From Hordeum vulgare subsp. vulgare (taxonomy: Eukaryota > Streptophyta > Magnoliopsida > Poales > Poaceae): 64,000 nucleotides of DNA. Under the pieces are notes generated by a model, which had not been told where the DNA came from, ran no database searches, and saw only the letters and a list, made by a program, of their open reading frames with translations. The position numbers were made by a program, and so were the translations under genes. How positions within the stretch are numbered: the first letter of the stretch is position 1; every line of letters starts with the position of its first letter. The stretch covers positions 355,381,823 to 355,445,822 of the forward strand of contig NC_058524.1 of the NCBI RefSeq assembly GCF_904849725.1, read 5' to 3'. This document shows positions 54,572 to 64,000 of the stretch, piece by piece.

Positions 54572-54933
54572 TGATGAAAAGTATAGGGGATCGACCGTAG
54601 TCCTTTCAATAAGTAGGAGTGTCAAATCCAACGAGAAGTAGAAGGAAATGATAATTAGTTTTCAGCAAGGAATTCTCTACAAGTGTTGTAAGTAACAATG
54701 ATAGATAGTTTTGTAGCAAGATATTTCATAACAAGTGACAAGTGAAAATAGTAGGAAAGGTGCAGCAAGGTAGCCCAATACTTTTTGTATCAAAGGATAG
54801 GCCTCGAAGTACTGTTATATTAAGCAAGTGCTCTCAAGGACAAATGGGAATATCTTTCTAGTCATGTTCATCATATTGAGTTGATTCGCGTTCGCTACTT
54901 TGATAATTTGATATGTGGGTGGACCGGTGCTAA
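54572..54933 (-). repeat. Element B 5' LTR, truncated by element D
   Basis: It starts TGATGAAAAGTATAGGGGAT (an 8-bp gap relative to the 3' LTR start) and follows it closely to GGGTGGACCGGTGCTAA. The degenerate primer site lies left of it near 54545-54562. Element D starts at 54934; the rest of this LTR should lie beyond the right edge. Confidence 0.8.
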
Positions 54934-57900
54934 TGTCGGGACCCCTATCCTAAGTCATAAGAACCCATCTTGTAACACAACACATCACTTTGCCTCCTCA
55001 CGCACGGTTAAGTCTACGGCTGCCACCTTACCTGGGCCAGGACCGTTTGCATCTTTTGGCTACGTATGTGTATATGTCGCGAGCATTCGAACGACAGAGA
55101 ACTCGGGTCGACATGACTAGTTATAGGCCCAAGTGGCACAACCATATAGAAACAAGCATACATAACCTAGTAAAGCAGGTGTCGGTCATCATCGTATGTA
55201 GACGAGTCGTAGCAAGCTACATGGACTCAATTACACCACGTGACATTTCCCTGTAGGGACAGACACATCAGCAAATAAGGATACATGTTGGTCAATCAAT
55301 GTGTCCAGAGTAGTAGCAAGCTACTAAGGCTCAGTGGAAGCACAAAGAGGCATTTTCCTGTAGAGCAGGCTACCATAGGCACACAACTAGGTGTCGAATC
55401 CCACACATACCAATGCATTTCGAACATACACACAATATGCACGATATGTGTAGATACAACATGGCATCACAACGAACTCTACAACACAACATTTATTTAA
55501 TAGGCTCCATGAAGTCAACATAGTATAATGTTACAACAGAGGTCACATGACCCAACATTTAGAGCATACAAACAACAAGCGGAAGTTACATGTCTGGGTA
55601 TAGACATCTACTAAAACCGGTTGGAAGATCCTAAAAAGCTACAACGACCCTACCATAGGAGGCAGACCTCTGTCTGGGATTCCCAATCTAATCCGGTCAA
55701 CGTTGAACTCATCGCATAGAACCAATAGTGAGACTAAATTTTCTTCTGCAAAAACATAATTAAGCAACCGTGACTACAAAGGTACTTAGCAAGACATACA
55801 TTAGAACTATCCACATATGCATCATTTTCAACAAAGGGGTTTGTGGAGTTTATTTTAGCAAGCGAGCTTTGACTCTTGGCTAACTTGTATTACGGCCATG
55901 AATTCTTTCTTTCAGGTGGGGTAGCGTACACGAGTCCACACATTCACCAAATCAATACACCACTATGGATTCACTCTCGTCTCCCTACGGGAAGGCCATC
56001 CATAGCACTCACACTTATCTTGCACATTTTAGAGTATCCATTTCAGTTCACTATGAACCATATAAGTGTCCAAGTAGTCCATATCCGAGGACGCGACTAT
56101 TTGAACACATTATTCACCCTGTAGGGTATACTTCTTCACACATGATCCCGCCACTTACCACCATGTGCACGTCATGCACCTCGGCAACCTTCAACCGGAA
56201 GCCGAGCGAGGGAGTCGGCCACAGACGTTAACTTACAATGACTCACGTCTAAGGCAGTCGCCTATGTGAGTTGGAACCCATAATGGAAGTCCGAATGGGG
56301 TTTCCAAGATGGCCTCAAACGTTGTGAGTAGGGCCCCAAGTCGGTCCCGACTAGGCCGTTCATCCACTTCACAGGTCGTGCCACACCTATTAACGTTTCA
56401 AACTACTGCAACTCCCGGACTGAGAACAGAGAAGTTAATAGTCCGTGAGGGGTCGAGTTACCGGAACCCAATGTGCGGTAGTATCTTGTTTTGGAACAAA
56501 AACACAAGATCTCAGGTCCTAAGAGCAGTTTCAATAAGACAACCCATGATGTACTCCTACATGGCTTCTCATCGTTACCTTTACCAAATCGGATTCACAC
56601 ACTTAGCTTTCACATAGTAGGACGTGATCACAACCATTCCAATTCATCACCCAGATGGATTAGACCCGTCACAACTTAGCATGCACAGTAAGCAGGCATG
56701 TATGAGTAAGCACAACAAGGTTCAAGCAGTTGCTACTCATGCTAAGTGGTTTCAACTATTTACTATGGTAAAAACAGGTCATGCAGAGGAATGGGTTCAA
56801 CTACCGAAACATGTAGCATTTGAATTGTTGTTGTCCTTATGCAATAAAAGAGAGCAGGAGCGAGAGAGTGGGTTTGTATCAGTATGCTCAAGGGGGGTTA
56901 CTTCCCCGACAATTCTGAAGATTCTACTTCTCTATATTAGTGTCAAAAGTCACATCGTCGGAACCATCGTCTACCGAGAGGGAACAACACCGGCAAATAG
57001 AAAAAGAACAACTTTTACTTCACACAAATGCAACACTATGATGCATCATCATGACATGGCAATATGTAGTTGATTTAGATAATGCATCTAGCAAAAACAT
57101 TAAATTAAGTTGGTTTGAACTAAGGTTCAAATTCAAACTTCATATGTGGTTATTTGAATGGGATTTAATTGATTTGTCCAAAACAGAGGGCATATGTTGT
57201 TCTAACATGCATGGAAATGCCATAAACAGATTTCTTGCATTTTTCTGATAATTTTTCATATATAAAATATTTTCATCCGAGCTATAGTTTATTTTCTATG
57301 ATTTTTAGTAGTTTTAAGTATTTTCTGGAATTTTATGATCTATTTTTAACCAGAATACTAAATAATTCATCATGCTAACGTAATTCAGTTAACGGCGCGT
57401 GGTCCACATCAAACCTGACCATGGGACCCAGGTGTATTTTACTCAATCTCTAAATAGCATTTAATTTACTAATCTAAAGTTATTAAGGGCTCTCGGCCCA
57501 CCTGTCATGGACCCCGGGTTGGTTTGGCTAATCAAGGGGGGCTTTGGCGGGCGGCTCATCACCGGCGACCACCCAAGGTGGCGGAGACACGCCGGAATGG
57601 CCCTCGAGCGTCGGATGGAGGTGTCGAAAGCACCACGGCAAAGCCCAGGATGAGCCGCATCGACCTGACCTAACCACGGCCAGGGGGTGGCTGGTATGAG
57701 GTCGTCGAGGACCTCGCACGTTGGCCGGAGCTCGTGGCTCACGGGACAGCTATCTACGAGGTGCAAGGAGCTCGGGAGAAGGGGAAAACATATCATTGGC
57801 TCACGGCGGGTTCGAGGTGGTGTCAGCTATCTCGGAGGAGGCTCTGGGCGGCGGATCGGCGAAGGCTTCTGGTGGCTGTGGCGGAGAAGAAGGGCTCGCT

Positions 57901-58539
57901 AGAAGCTAGGGGGAGAGCGGAGAGAGGGGGAATGGACAGAGAGGGTCGAGGCGGTCCAGTGGCGCGGGGATAAGGAAGAGAGGCGCCTTCAGTGCGAAGT
58001 AGGAGGTGGCTGGAAATGGATGCCTGCTCGATAGTGAGCGACTTCTCCTTCTAGCAAAAGGTAGAAGACGCTCCACGCACTCGTGGGGTGGGCCTGCAAT
58101 TGCCCTAGGCGAGGTAAGACTCTCACCTTTCTTTTTATTTTATTCTTTTTTATTTTTCTAGCATTTGTTTTGGTTTACACAAATAGAAAACCATTTTATT
58201 AAATGCTGAAAAAAAATATGTGGACTAAATGGAAATATCCAATGCCACATAATAATGCTCAGAGTTATTGGACATATATTTTATATATAGAAAATATATA
58301 TCCAATGCAAATAGGGTTTGAATTAATTCAAATGCCCAATATAAAATGTTTGTGTGATCCAAAAATATTGGTTGACATTTTTATCTCATTTTCCTGGATC
58401 ACTTTGAAGCAATATGTATCTTAATTATTTTTACAAAAATGATTTCTGAGGCTTACTAAATCCTCAATTCAAGTTGAATTGAATTTCAAATGCATGCATG
58501 AATATGCAATGGCAAGCAAGGTAAAATTGAGTTGTGACA
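54934..58539 (-). mobile_element. Element D: long 3' LTR of a gypsy element (chromovirus-like)
   Basis: It begins TGTCGGGACCCCTATCC, and its right end TTGAGTTGTGACA reads TGTCACAACTCAA on the minus strand. A purine tract on the minus strand (reverse complement of ACTCACCCCCACAG) follows at 58540, so this is a 3' LTR in minus orientation, about 3.6 kb long. Contents: scattered ORFs without domains, AT-rich central part (57070-57480) and a GC-rich leader-like part (57500-58110). Left flank GCTAA (54929-54933); partner not in view. Similar long LTRs occur in Tekay-type chromoviruses, but the lineage is inferred. Confidence 0.6.
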
Positions 58540-59265
58540 ACTCACCCCCACAGAACAAGAATCTCGTCCCGGGAGTCAGGCGTAGGGTAAGAGGAAAGAG
58601 GGACACTAGCTATCACAATCTTCATGATCCAATTGCCCTTCTCGGCGATGTTTATTCATTGCATCATGTTGATCTTGACATCTTTGTCTTTGAGGTCTTC
58701 ACCTAAGCACCATGACAAAAGGAAACAGAAACCTCTATAGAAATCCATCTTCATGAAGATCGAACAACTCATGATCAACTCATAGAATGAGACGTAAGAA
58801 CGTCCCGTGAGATGAGAAACAAAACACATGACAGGAATGAGGACATGAGGCATCTGATAGAGGTTCAATTGGTAGGCAACAATTCTACGCTTAAAATAGA
58901 TGGTGACGAGTTTTTAAAGTAGCGGGGATTATGTTGTATTTCATACCATAGCGGGGCACCTTAGGAAGGTGACTCGTAGAGTTATTTCCTTAAGTGGCAA
59001 AAATAATTACTTTTGATCCAGAGATCATCAAAATTTTCATGCGAGCCTAAGTTAATCGACAATGATCGTCTGAAAGAATCTGAAAGAAAGGTATACTCAG
59101 TTTGGAAAGGAAGCTAGAGTTATAGAACAACTCGGCAAACGGAAGGCACATTGCAATTGATACCGAGGATATAACCCAGTTTCTGAGCGTGCTCTCAAAA
59201 ACTTCAGCATTTCCTTGTCCATCAAGGTTTTACCAACATCAATGCCAAGGATCCTGGCAACACCT
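58540..59265 (-). mobile_element. Element D 3' internal sequence, cut by element E
   Basis: It starts with the polypurine tract (58540-58553) and continues noncoding; CAAGAATCTCGTCCCGGGAG near 58555 is typical of this class near its LTR. No pol domain is reached before element E begins at 59266. The remainder probably lies right of the window. Confidence 0.5.
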
Positions 59266-60862
59266 TGCTATGGCAACAAAAGTCCTTCACCGGCAACGAC
59301 GCCATAAATTCTTCTTACTACTTTTCAAACAACAGCGCCAGAAATTGACACGTTGATGGAGACTTGCTTGCGTTGGTTTTTCCCTTGAAGAGGAAAGGGT
59401 GATGCAGCATAGGAACAATAAGTATTTCTCTCAGTTTGAGAACCAAGGTATCAATCCAGTAGGAGGGTATCGTCAAGTCCAGAGTACCTGCACAAACACA
59501 AACGAGCTTGCAAGCAACGCTATAAAGGGGTTGTCAATCCCTTCAAGATTGTTTGCAAAGGGAGATCTGAAGGCGGAAAGTGCAACGAAGTAAAAAGTGT
59601 AAGGCTGAAAATATGGTGTGGAGTAGACCCGGGGGCCATAGTGTTCACTAGAGGCTTCTCTCAAAATAGCAAATATCATGGTGGGTGAACAAATTACTGT
59701 CGAGCAATTGATAGAACCGCGCAAAGTCATGATGATATCTAAGGCAATGATCATACATATAGGCATCACGTCTGAGACAAGTAGACCGATACTTTCTGCA
59801 TCTACTACTAGTACTCCACACATCGACCACTATCCAGCATCCATCTAGTGTATTGACTTCACGACAAACAGAGTAACGCCTTAAGCAAGATGACATGATG
59901 TAGAGGGATAAACTCAAACCTATGATGAAAACCCCATCTTTTTACCCTTGATGGCAACAACACGATGTGTGCCTTACTACCCCTTCTGTCACTGGGTGAG
60001 GTCACCGCACGGTATGAACCCAAAACCAAGCACTTCTCCCATTGCAAGAATCATAGATCTAGTTGGCCAAAGAAAACCCACAACTTGAAGAGAATTACAA
60101 GGATATGAAATCATGCATAAGAGAGATCAGAAGAAACTCAAATAAGATTCATTGATAATCTGATCATAAATCCACAATTGATCGGATCTCGACAAACACA
60201 CCGCAAAAGAAGATTACATCGGATAGATCTCCATGGAGATCATGGAGAACTTTGTATTGAAGATCCAAGAGAGAGAAGAAGTCATCTAGTTACTAGCTAT
60301 GGACCCGTAGGTCTATGGTGAACTACTCACGCATCATCGGAGAGGTCATGCTGTTGATGCAAAAGCCCTCCATATCCGAATCCCCCCTCCGACAGGGCAC
60401 CAGAACGTGCCCAGATGGGATCTTGCGGAGACAGAAGCTTGCGGCGGCGGAAAAGTACTTTCGATGATCTCCTGATTTTGTGTGGACTTTTTAGGGATTT
60501 ATTGGTGCAAAACCTAGGGCAAAGGGGCCTCAGGGAACCCACAAGCCTGGTGGCCACGGGCCCACCCCCCTGGCCATGTCGTGAGAGCTTGTGGGGTCCC
60601 TGGTGGCCCCTGCAATGATTCTCCAGCTCTCTGATCTTTGTTTGTTCCGGAAAAATCTTTTTGGCAGTTTCATTCCGTTTGGACTCCGTTCAAAATCCTC
60701 CACTGAAAGGGGTCAAAAACATGGAAAAAACAGGAACTGGCACTTGGCACTGAGATAATAAGTTAGTCCCAGAAATATATAGAAGGCATGCAAATCATGC
60801 AAAGTTTGACAAGATAATAGCATGAAACCATCAAAAATTATAGATACGTTGGAGACGTATCA
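59266..60862 (-). repeat. Element E 3' LTR (1597 bp)
   Basis: It spans TGCTATGGCAACAAAAGTCC to TTGGAGACGTATCA. On the minus strand it starts TGATACGTCTCCAACGTATC. The polypurine tract AGCATCCCCAAGGTTAAC (reverse) follows at 60863. Confidence 0.8.
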
Positions 60863-63477
60863 AGCATCCCCAAGGTTAACCCCTGCTCGTCCTCGAGTAG
60901 GGAAGTGATAAAGAATGAATTTTTGATGTGGAATGCTACCTAGCATAGTTGTCCTTTGCAACTTCTTTCACGTCACATGAATGTTCAGATCCGTAAGATT
61001 TAAAACAATAGTTTGCTATTGACATGAAAACAATAATACTTCAAGCAAACTAGCAAAGTAATCATGAACTTTCAAAATAACAAGGCCAAAGAAAGTTATC
61101 CCTACAAAATCATATAGTCTGGCTATGCTCCATCATCCTCACACAACTAATGTAAATCATGCACAACCCCTGTATTGGCCAAGTAATTGTTTTCGCACTC
61201 TTACTTTCTCAAACTCTTTATAACTATCACGCAATACATGAGCATGAGCCATGGATATAGCACTATAGGTGGAATAGAGTGTGGTGGTGGTTGTGAGACA
61301 AAAAGAAGAAGATGGTCACATTGACTTGGCGTATCAAAGGGATATAGAGATGCCCATAATAGATATCAATGTGAATGAGTAGGGATTTCCATACAAGAGA
61401 TGCACTAGAGCTATAAGTATGTGAAAGCTCGAAAGGAGAACTAGTGGGTGTGCATCCAACTTGCTTGCTCACGAAGACCTAGGGGCAATTTTGAGGAAGC
61501 CTGTCATTGGAATATACAAGCCAAGTTATATAATGAAGATTCCCACTAGCATATGGTAGTGACAAAGCAAGAAGCTCTCAATCATGAAGAACATGGTGCT
61601 ATTATGAAGCACAAGTGTGGAAGAAGATAGTAGCATTGTCCCTTCTCTCTTTTTCTCTCTCTCTTTTTTGGGCACTTGGCCTCTTTTTTTATTTGGGCTC
61701 TTTGGCCTCTTCTCTTTTTTTCCTCACATGGGACAATGCTCTAATAATGGTGATCATCACACATTTATTTACTCACAGCTCAAAGCTTAGAACGAGGATG
61801 ACTCTATAGGAAATGCCTCCGGCAGTGTACCGGGATGTGCAACGATCTAGCATGGCGTATGACGTTGAAAACATCTTGCTAGCTATCTTATGATCATGCA
61901 ATGACAATATGAGAGTGACGGCACAAGTCATGAGACGGAACGGTGGGAGTTGCATGGCAATATATCTCGGAATGGCTATGAAAATGCCATAGTAGGTAGG
62001 TATGGTGGCTGTTTTGAGGAAGACATATCGTGGGTTTGTGCACCGGCAAGAATTGCGCAACACTAAAAAGGCTAGAAAAGGTGGAAGGTGAAAGTGCATC
62101 TATACCATGGACTCACATTAGTCATGAAGAACTCACATACTTTTTGCAAAAGTTTTTATTAGTAATCGAAACAAAGTGCTAAACGCATACTCCGAGGGGA
62201 AGGGTTGGTAGGTGTTAACCATCGCGCGATCCCGACCTGAACACAAATGATGACAATCAATAGATCAATTATGCTCCGACTTCCTAACATAGCGGTTCAT
62301 CATACGTGCATGCTACGGGAATCACTAACTTCAACACAAGTATTTCTAGATTCACAACACCCTACTAACATAGCTCTTAATATTACCAAATCTACGTTTC
62401 AAAACTAATTGAGAGGAATCAAGACTTCTCTTTCTACTCAATGCACATGAAGATGGAGGTTTTTGTATCCTCTTTGAGTACCTATCACCTTTGGGACTAC
62501 TTTCATAGCATAAGCCAACTACCAAGTCACGCACCGCCGTGCTCTAAAAGATATAAGTGAAGCACATAGAGCAAAAGTATCTAGCTCAAAAGATGTAAGT
62601 GAAGCACTATGAGCATTCTAGCAAAATCACGATGAGTGCATGTCTCTCTCTCTCTCAAAAAGGTGTGCAGCAAGTATGATTTTGACACAACAAAAAGAAA
62701 ATATTCATACGATACAAGACGCTCCAAGCAAAACACATATCATTGTGGTGAATAAAAATATAGCTCCAAGTAATGTTACCGATGGATTGAAGACGAGAGA
62801 GGGGATGCCTTCCCGGGGCATCCCCAAGCTTAGTCTTTTTGGTGTCCTTGATTTTGGATTGGGATGTCTTGGGCATCCCCAAGCTTGAACTCTTTCCACT
62901 CCTTATTGCTTTGTCCATGAGAACATCACCCAAAACTTGAAAACTTCACAACACATAACTTAAACAGAAACTCGTGATATCATTAGCACAAGAAAACAAA
63001 CTACCACCTCTTTTGGTACTGTAGAAAACTTGAATTCTATCTATATTGGTGTTGGGCTACTGTATTCTCACTTCTCCATGGCTAGTACTCTCCCGATACT
63101 AACCATAGTTTCATCAAAACAAGCAACCAACTCAACAAAAACAGAATCTGTCAAAAACAGACCAGTCTGTAGCAATCTATATACTTCGTATACTTATGGT
63201 ACCTCAACAATTCTGAACAATTATGACTGCCTGGGAAAAGGCATATCAACCAGCAGGAAAAAGATTCAACTCAAAAGCTCTTTCTGAATAAAAATGAAAA
63301 ATCATCTCATGAGCGAAAAGTTTTTGTCTTTTTCTAGTAGTATAAAACAACCATTACCAAGACTAGTCATAAAGGTTTTGCTTGGCTCAAACACAAAAAG
63401 AAACACAAAAAACACAATCACAACAGAATTATGATGGTGTGGACGAAACAAAACAGAAATAAAAAAGATAAATTCAT
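60863..63477 (-). other. Noncoding internal region of element E with repeated motif, hairpin and internal polypurine copies
   Basis: It contains two copies of the TGCTTCACTTATATCTTTT-type motif on the minus strand (62547-62564, 62588-62606), the 9-bp hairpin GGGGATGCC 62801-62809 / GGCATCCCC 62817-62825, and two polypurine-like words GGCATCCCCAAGCTT (about 62817 and 62871). No gene is supported; short ORFs are accidental. Confidence 0.7.
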
Positions 63478-63527
63478 TGGGTTGCCTCCCACCAAGCTCT
63501 ATTGTTTAACGCCCTTAGTAGGCATAA
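63478..63527 (-). promoter_or_regulatory. Conserved post-ORF box, element E
   Basis: On the minus strand TAAGGGCGTTAAACAAT and GTGGGAGGCAACCCAAT follow the ORF stop, as in A. The stem found in A is weakened to four pairs. Confidence 0.55.
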
Positions 63528-63532
63528 CAATT

Positions 63533-64000
63533 TCAAAGATGCTCACATAAAAGATAGCAATCGGACACGAAGAGAGCATCATGAAACATGTGAAAATCAC
63601 ATCTAAGTCTAACATACTTCCTATGCATAGGCATTTTATAGGAAAACAAATTGGCAAGACAACCAATAGTTACCAAATGCAAGGAAGAAGAAAGAGACAA
63701 TAGCAATCTCAACATAACGAGAGGAAATTTGGTAACATGAAAGTTTCTACCACAATATTTTCCTGTCTCATAGCAATTACATGTGGGATCATAATCAAAT
63801 TCAACAATGTAACTATCACATAGGATATTCTTTTCATGATCCATATGCATGCAAAGTTGACGCTCTTCAAAAATAGTGGGATTATCATCAACTAAAGTGA
63901 TGACTTCTCTGAACCCACTTTCAATAATATTGCAAATATCATATTCATCATGAGGCTTAAACAAATTTTCAAGATCATAAGAAAAATCATCACCCCACTC
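63533..64000 (-). CDS. Uncharacterised accessory ORF of element E (3' part, open at the edge)
   Basis: The frame is open from the window edge (EWGDDFSYDLENL) to the stop at 63533-63535: at least 155 residues with no break. It contains YDICNIIESGFREVITL, VEFDYDPTCNCYETGKYCGR and, toward the end, a hydrophobic Leu-rich run (VMLRLLLSLSSSLHLV) and YKMPMHRKYVRLRC. The PTCN-x-Y-x-x-G motif and the MPMHRK region match element C's broken ORF. No known domain is seen; the Cys/His content is notable but no standard finger fits. It ends just before the conserved post-ORF box, the place where gag ends in A. The true start lies beyond the window. Function unknown. Confidence 0.55.
   Translation of the reverse strand, partial: EWGDDFSYDLENLFKPHDEYDICNIIESGFREVITLVDDNPTIFEERQLCMHMDHEKNILCDSYIVEFDYDPTCNCYETGKYCGRNFHVTKFPLVMLRLLLSLSSSLHLVTIGCLANLFSYKMPMHRKYVRLRCDFHMFHDALFVSDCYLLCEHL

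Larger units (their letters stand above)
32236..54933 (-). mobile_element. Element B: Athila-type Ty3/gypsy element with broken pol, carrying nested insertions
   Basis: Minus orientation. The 3' LTR is 32236-33735, the internal region 33736-34696 plus about 48501-54571, and the 5' LTR 54572-54933, which is cut by element D. The 3' and 5' LTR ends are clearly a pair: long shared runs such as TCAGCAAGGAATTCTCTACA. The gap in the internal region is filled by solo LTR S and its nested elements C and G. pol has Athila features: CDxGAS protease and FMD-x-FSVY reverse transcriptase. Confidence 0.8.
59266..64000 (-). mobile_element. Element E: Athila-type element like A, open at the right edge
   Basis: The 3' LTR is 59266-60862, and the internal region continues to the window edge. 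LTR and internal spacer are collinear with element A in reverse, including polypurine tract, repeated motif, hairpin and post-ORF box. The visible ORF differs from A's. Left flank CACCT (59261-59265); partner not in view. Whether E carries pol farther right cannot be seen. Confidence 0.8.

Noticed and set aside
54934..58539. Element D LTR as a solo LTR
   Set aside because: Right flank ACTCA does not match left flank GCTAA, and a polypurine tract follows, so it is the 3' LTR of a longer element.

Overview
This window is repetitive DNA from a grass genome, most likely a member of the Triticeae (wheat, barley, rye or Aegilops). The main reasons are a BARE-1/Angela/WIS-type copia LTR (27365-29172), several Athila-lineage gypsy elements whose LTRs begin TGATACGTCTC and whose primer sites lie about 10 nt inside the LTR, very large gypsy LTRs, and a CACTA-like terminus. 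Family names and lineage calls come from recognition, not from a database search, and species cannot be settled here. I see no intact host gene. The only host-type coding remnants are an exonuclease-like pseudogene, a GRF zinc-finger pseudogene and an AP2 fragment, all broken and all among transposon remains.

Layout, left part. 1-1112 is a minus-strand Athila-type LTR. 1340-2945 is a large gypsy LTR remnant. 3668-3901 is a MITE with TA target duplication. 4403-5145 is the exonuclease-like pseudogene. 5146-7050 is transposon-derived spacer. 7051-8100 is one end of a CACTA-like element with the GRF pseudogene. A 50-bp minisatellite lies at 8690-9110 and an AP2 fragment at 9199-9353, cut by an LTR fragment (9354-9625). 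A large gypsy LTR-like block (9626-10988 and 17873-20260) is split by a complete non-autonomous Athila-type element, here called A (10989-17867, perfect CGCCA target duplication), which carries one intact gag-like ORF.

Middle part. 20261-30620 is a decayed Tat-type gypsy element in plus orientation: gag, protease, reverse transcriptase, two RNase H regions, integrase, 3' LTR. A solo Angela-type LTR (27365-29172) sits in its 3' region. An unclassified coding fragment and a plus-strand LTR fragment follow (30621-32235).

Right part (32236-64000) is a nested stack, all minus strand. Element B (autonomous type, broken pol) runs from its 3' LTR at 32236 to its 5' LTR at 54572-54933. Inside B's internal region sits a solo LTR, S (34697-35413 plus 47695-48495). 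Inside S sits element C (35414-47694). Inside C's 3' LTR sits element G (35539-40604), a non-autonomous LTR element built of three different tandem-repeat arrays. B's 5' LTR is interrupted by a long-LTR gypsy element, D (54934-59265 in view), which is in turn interrupted by another Athila-type element, E (59266 to beyond the window edge). Target duplications support C, G, S and A and the solo Angela LTR.

The most interesting signals are in elements A, C and E. They lack pol in view but share noncoding structures in the same order: a box just after the ORF stop, repeats of a 19-nt motif, a GGGGATGCC hairpin that overlaps internal copies of the polypurine tract, and the 3' polypurine tract. A carries a gag-like ORF where C and E carry a different, uncharacterised ORF.
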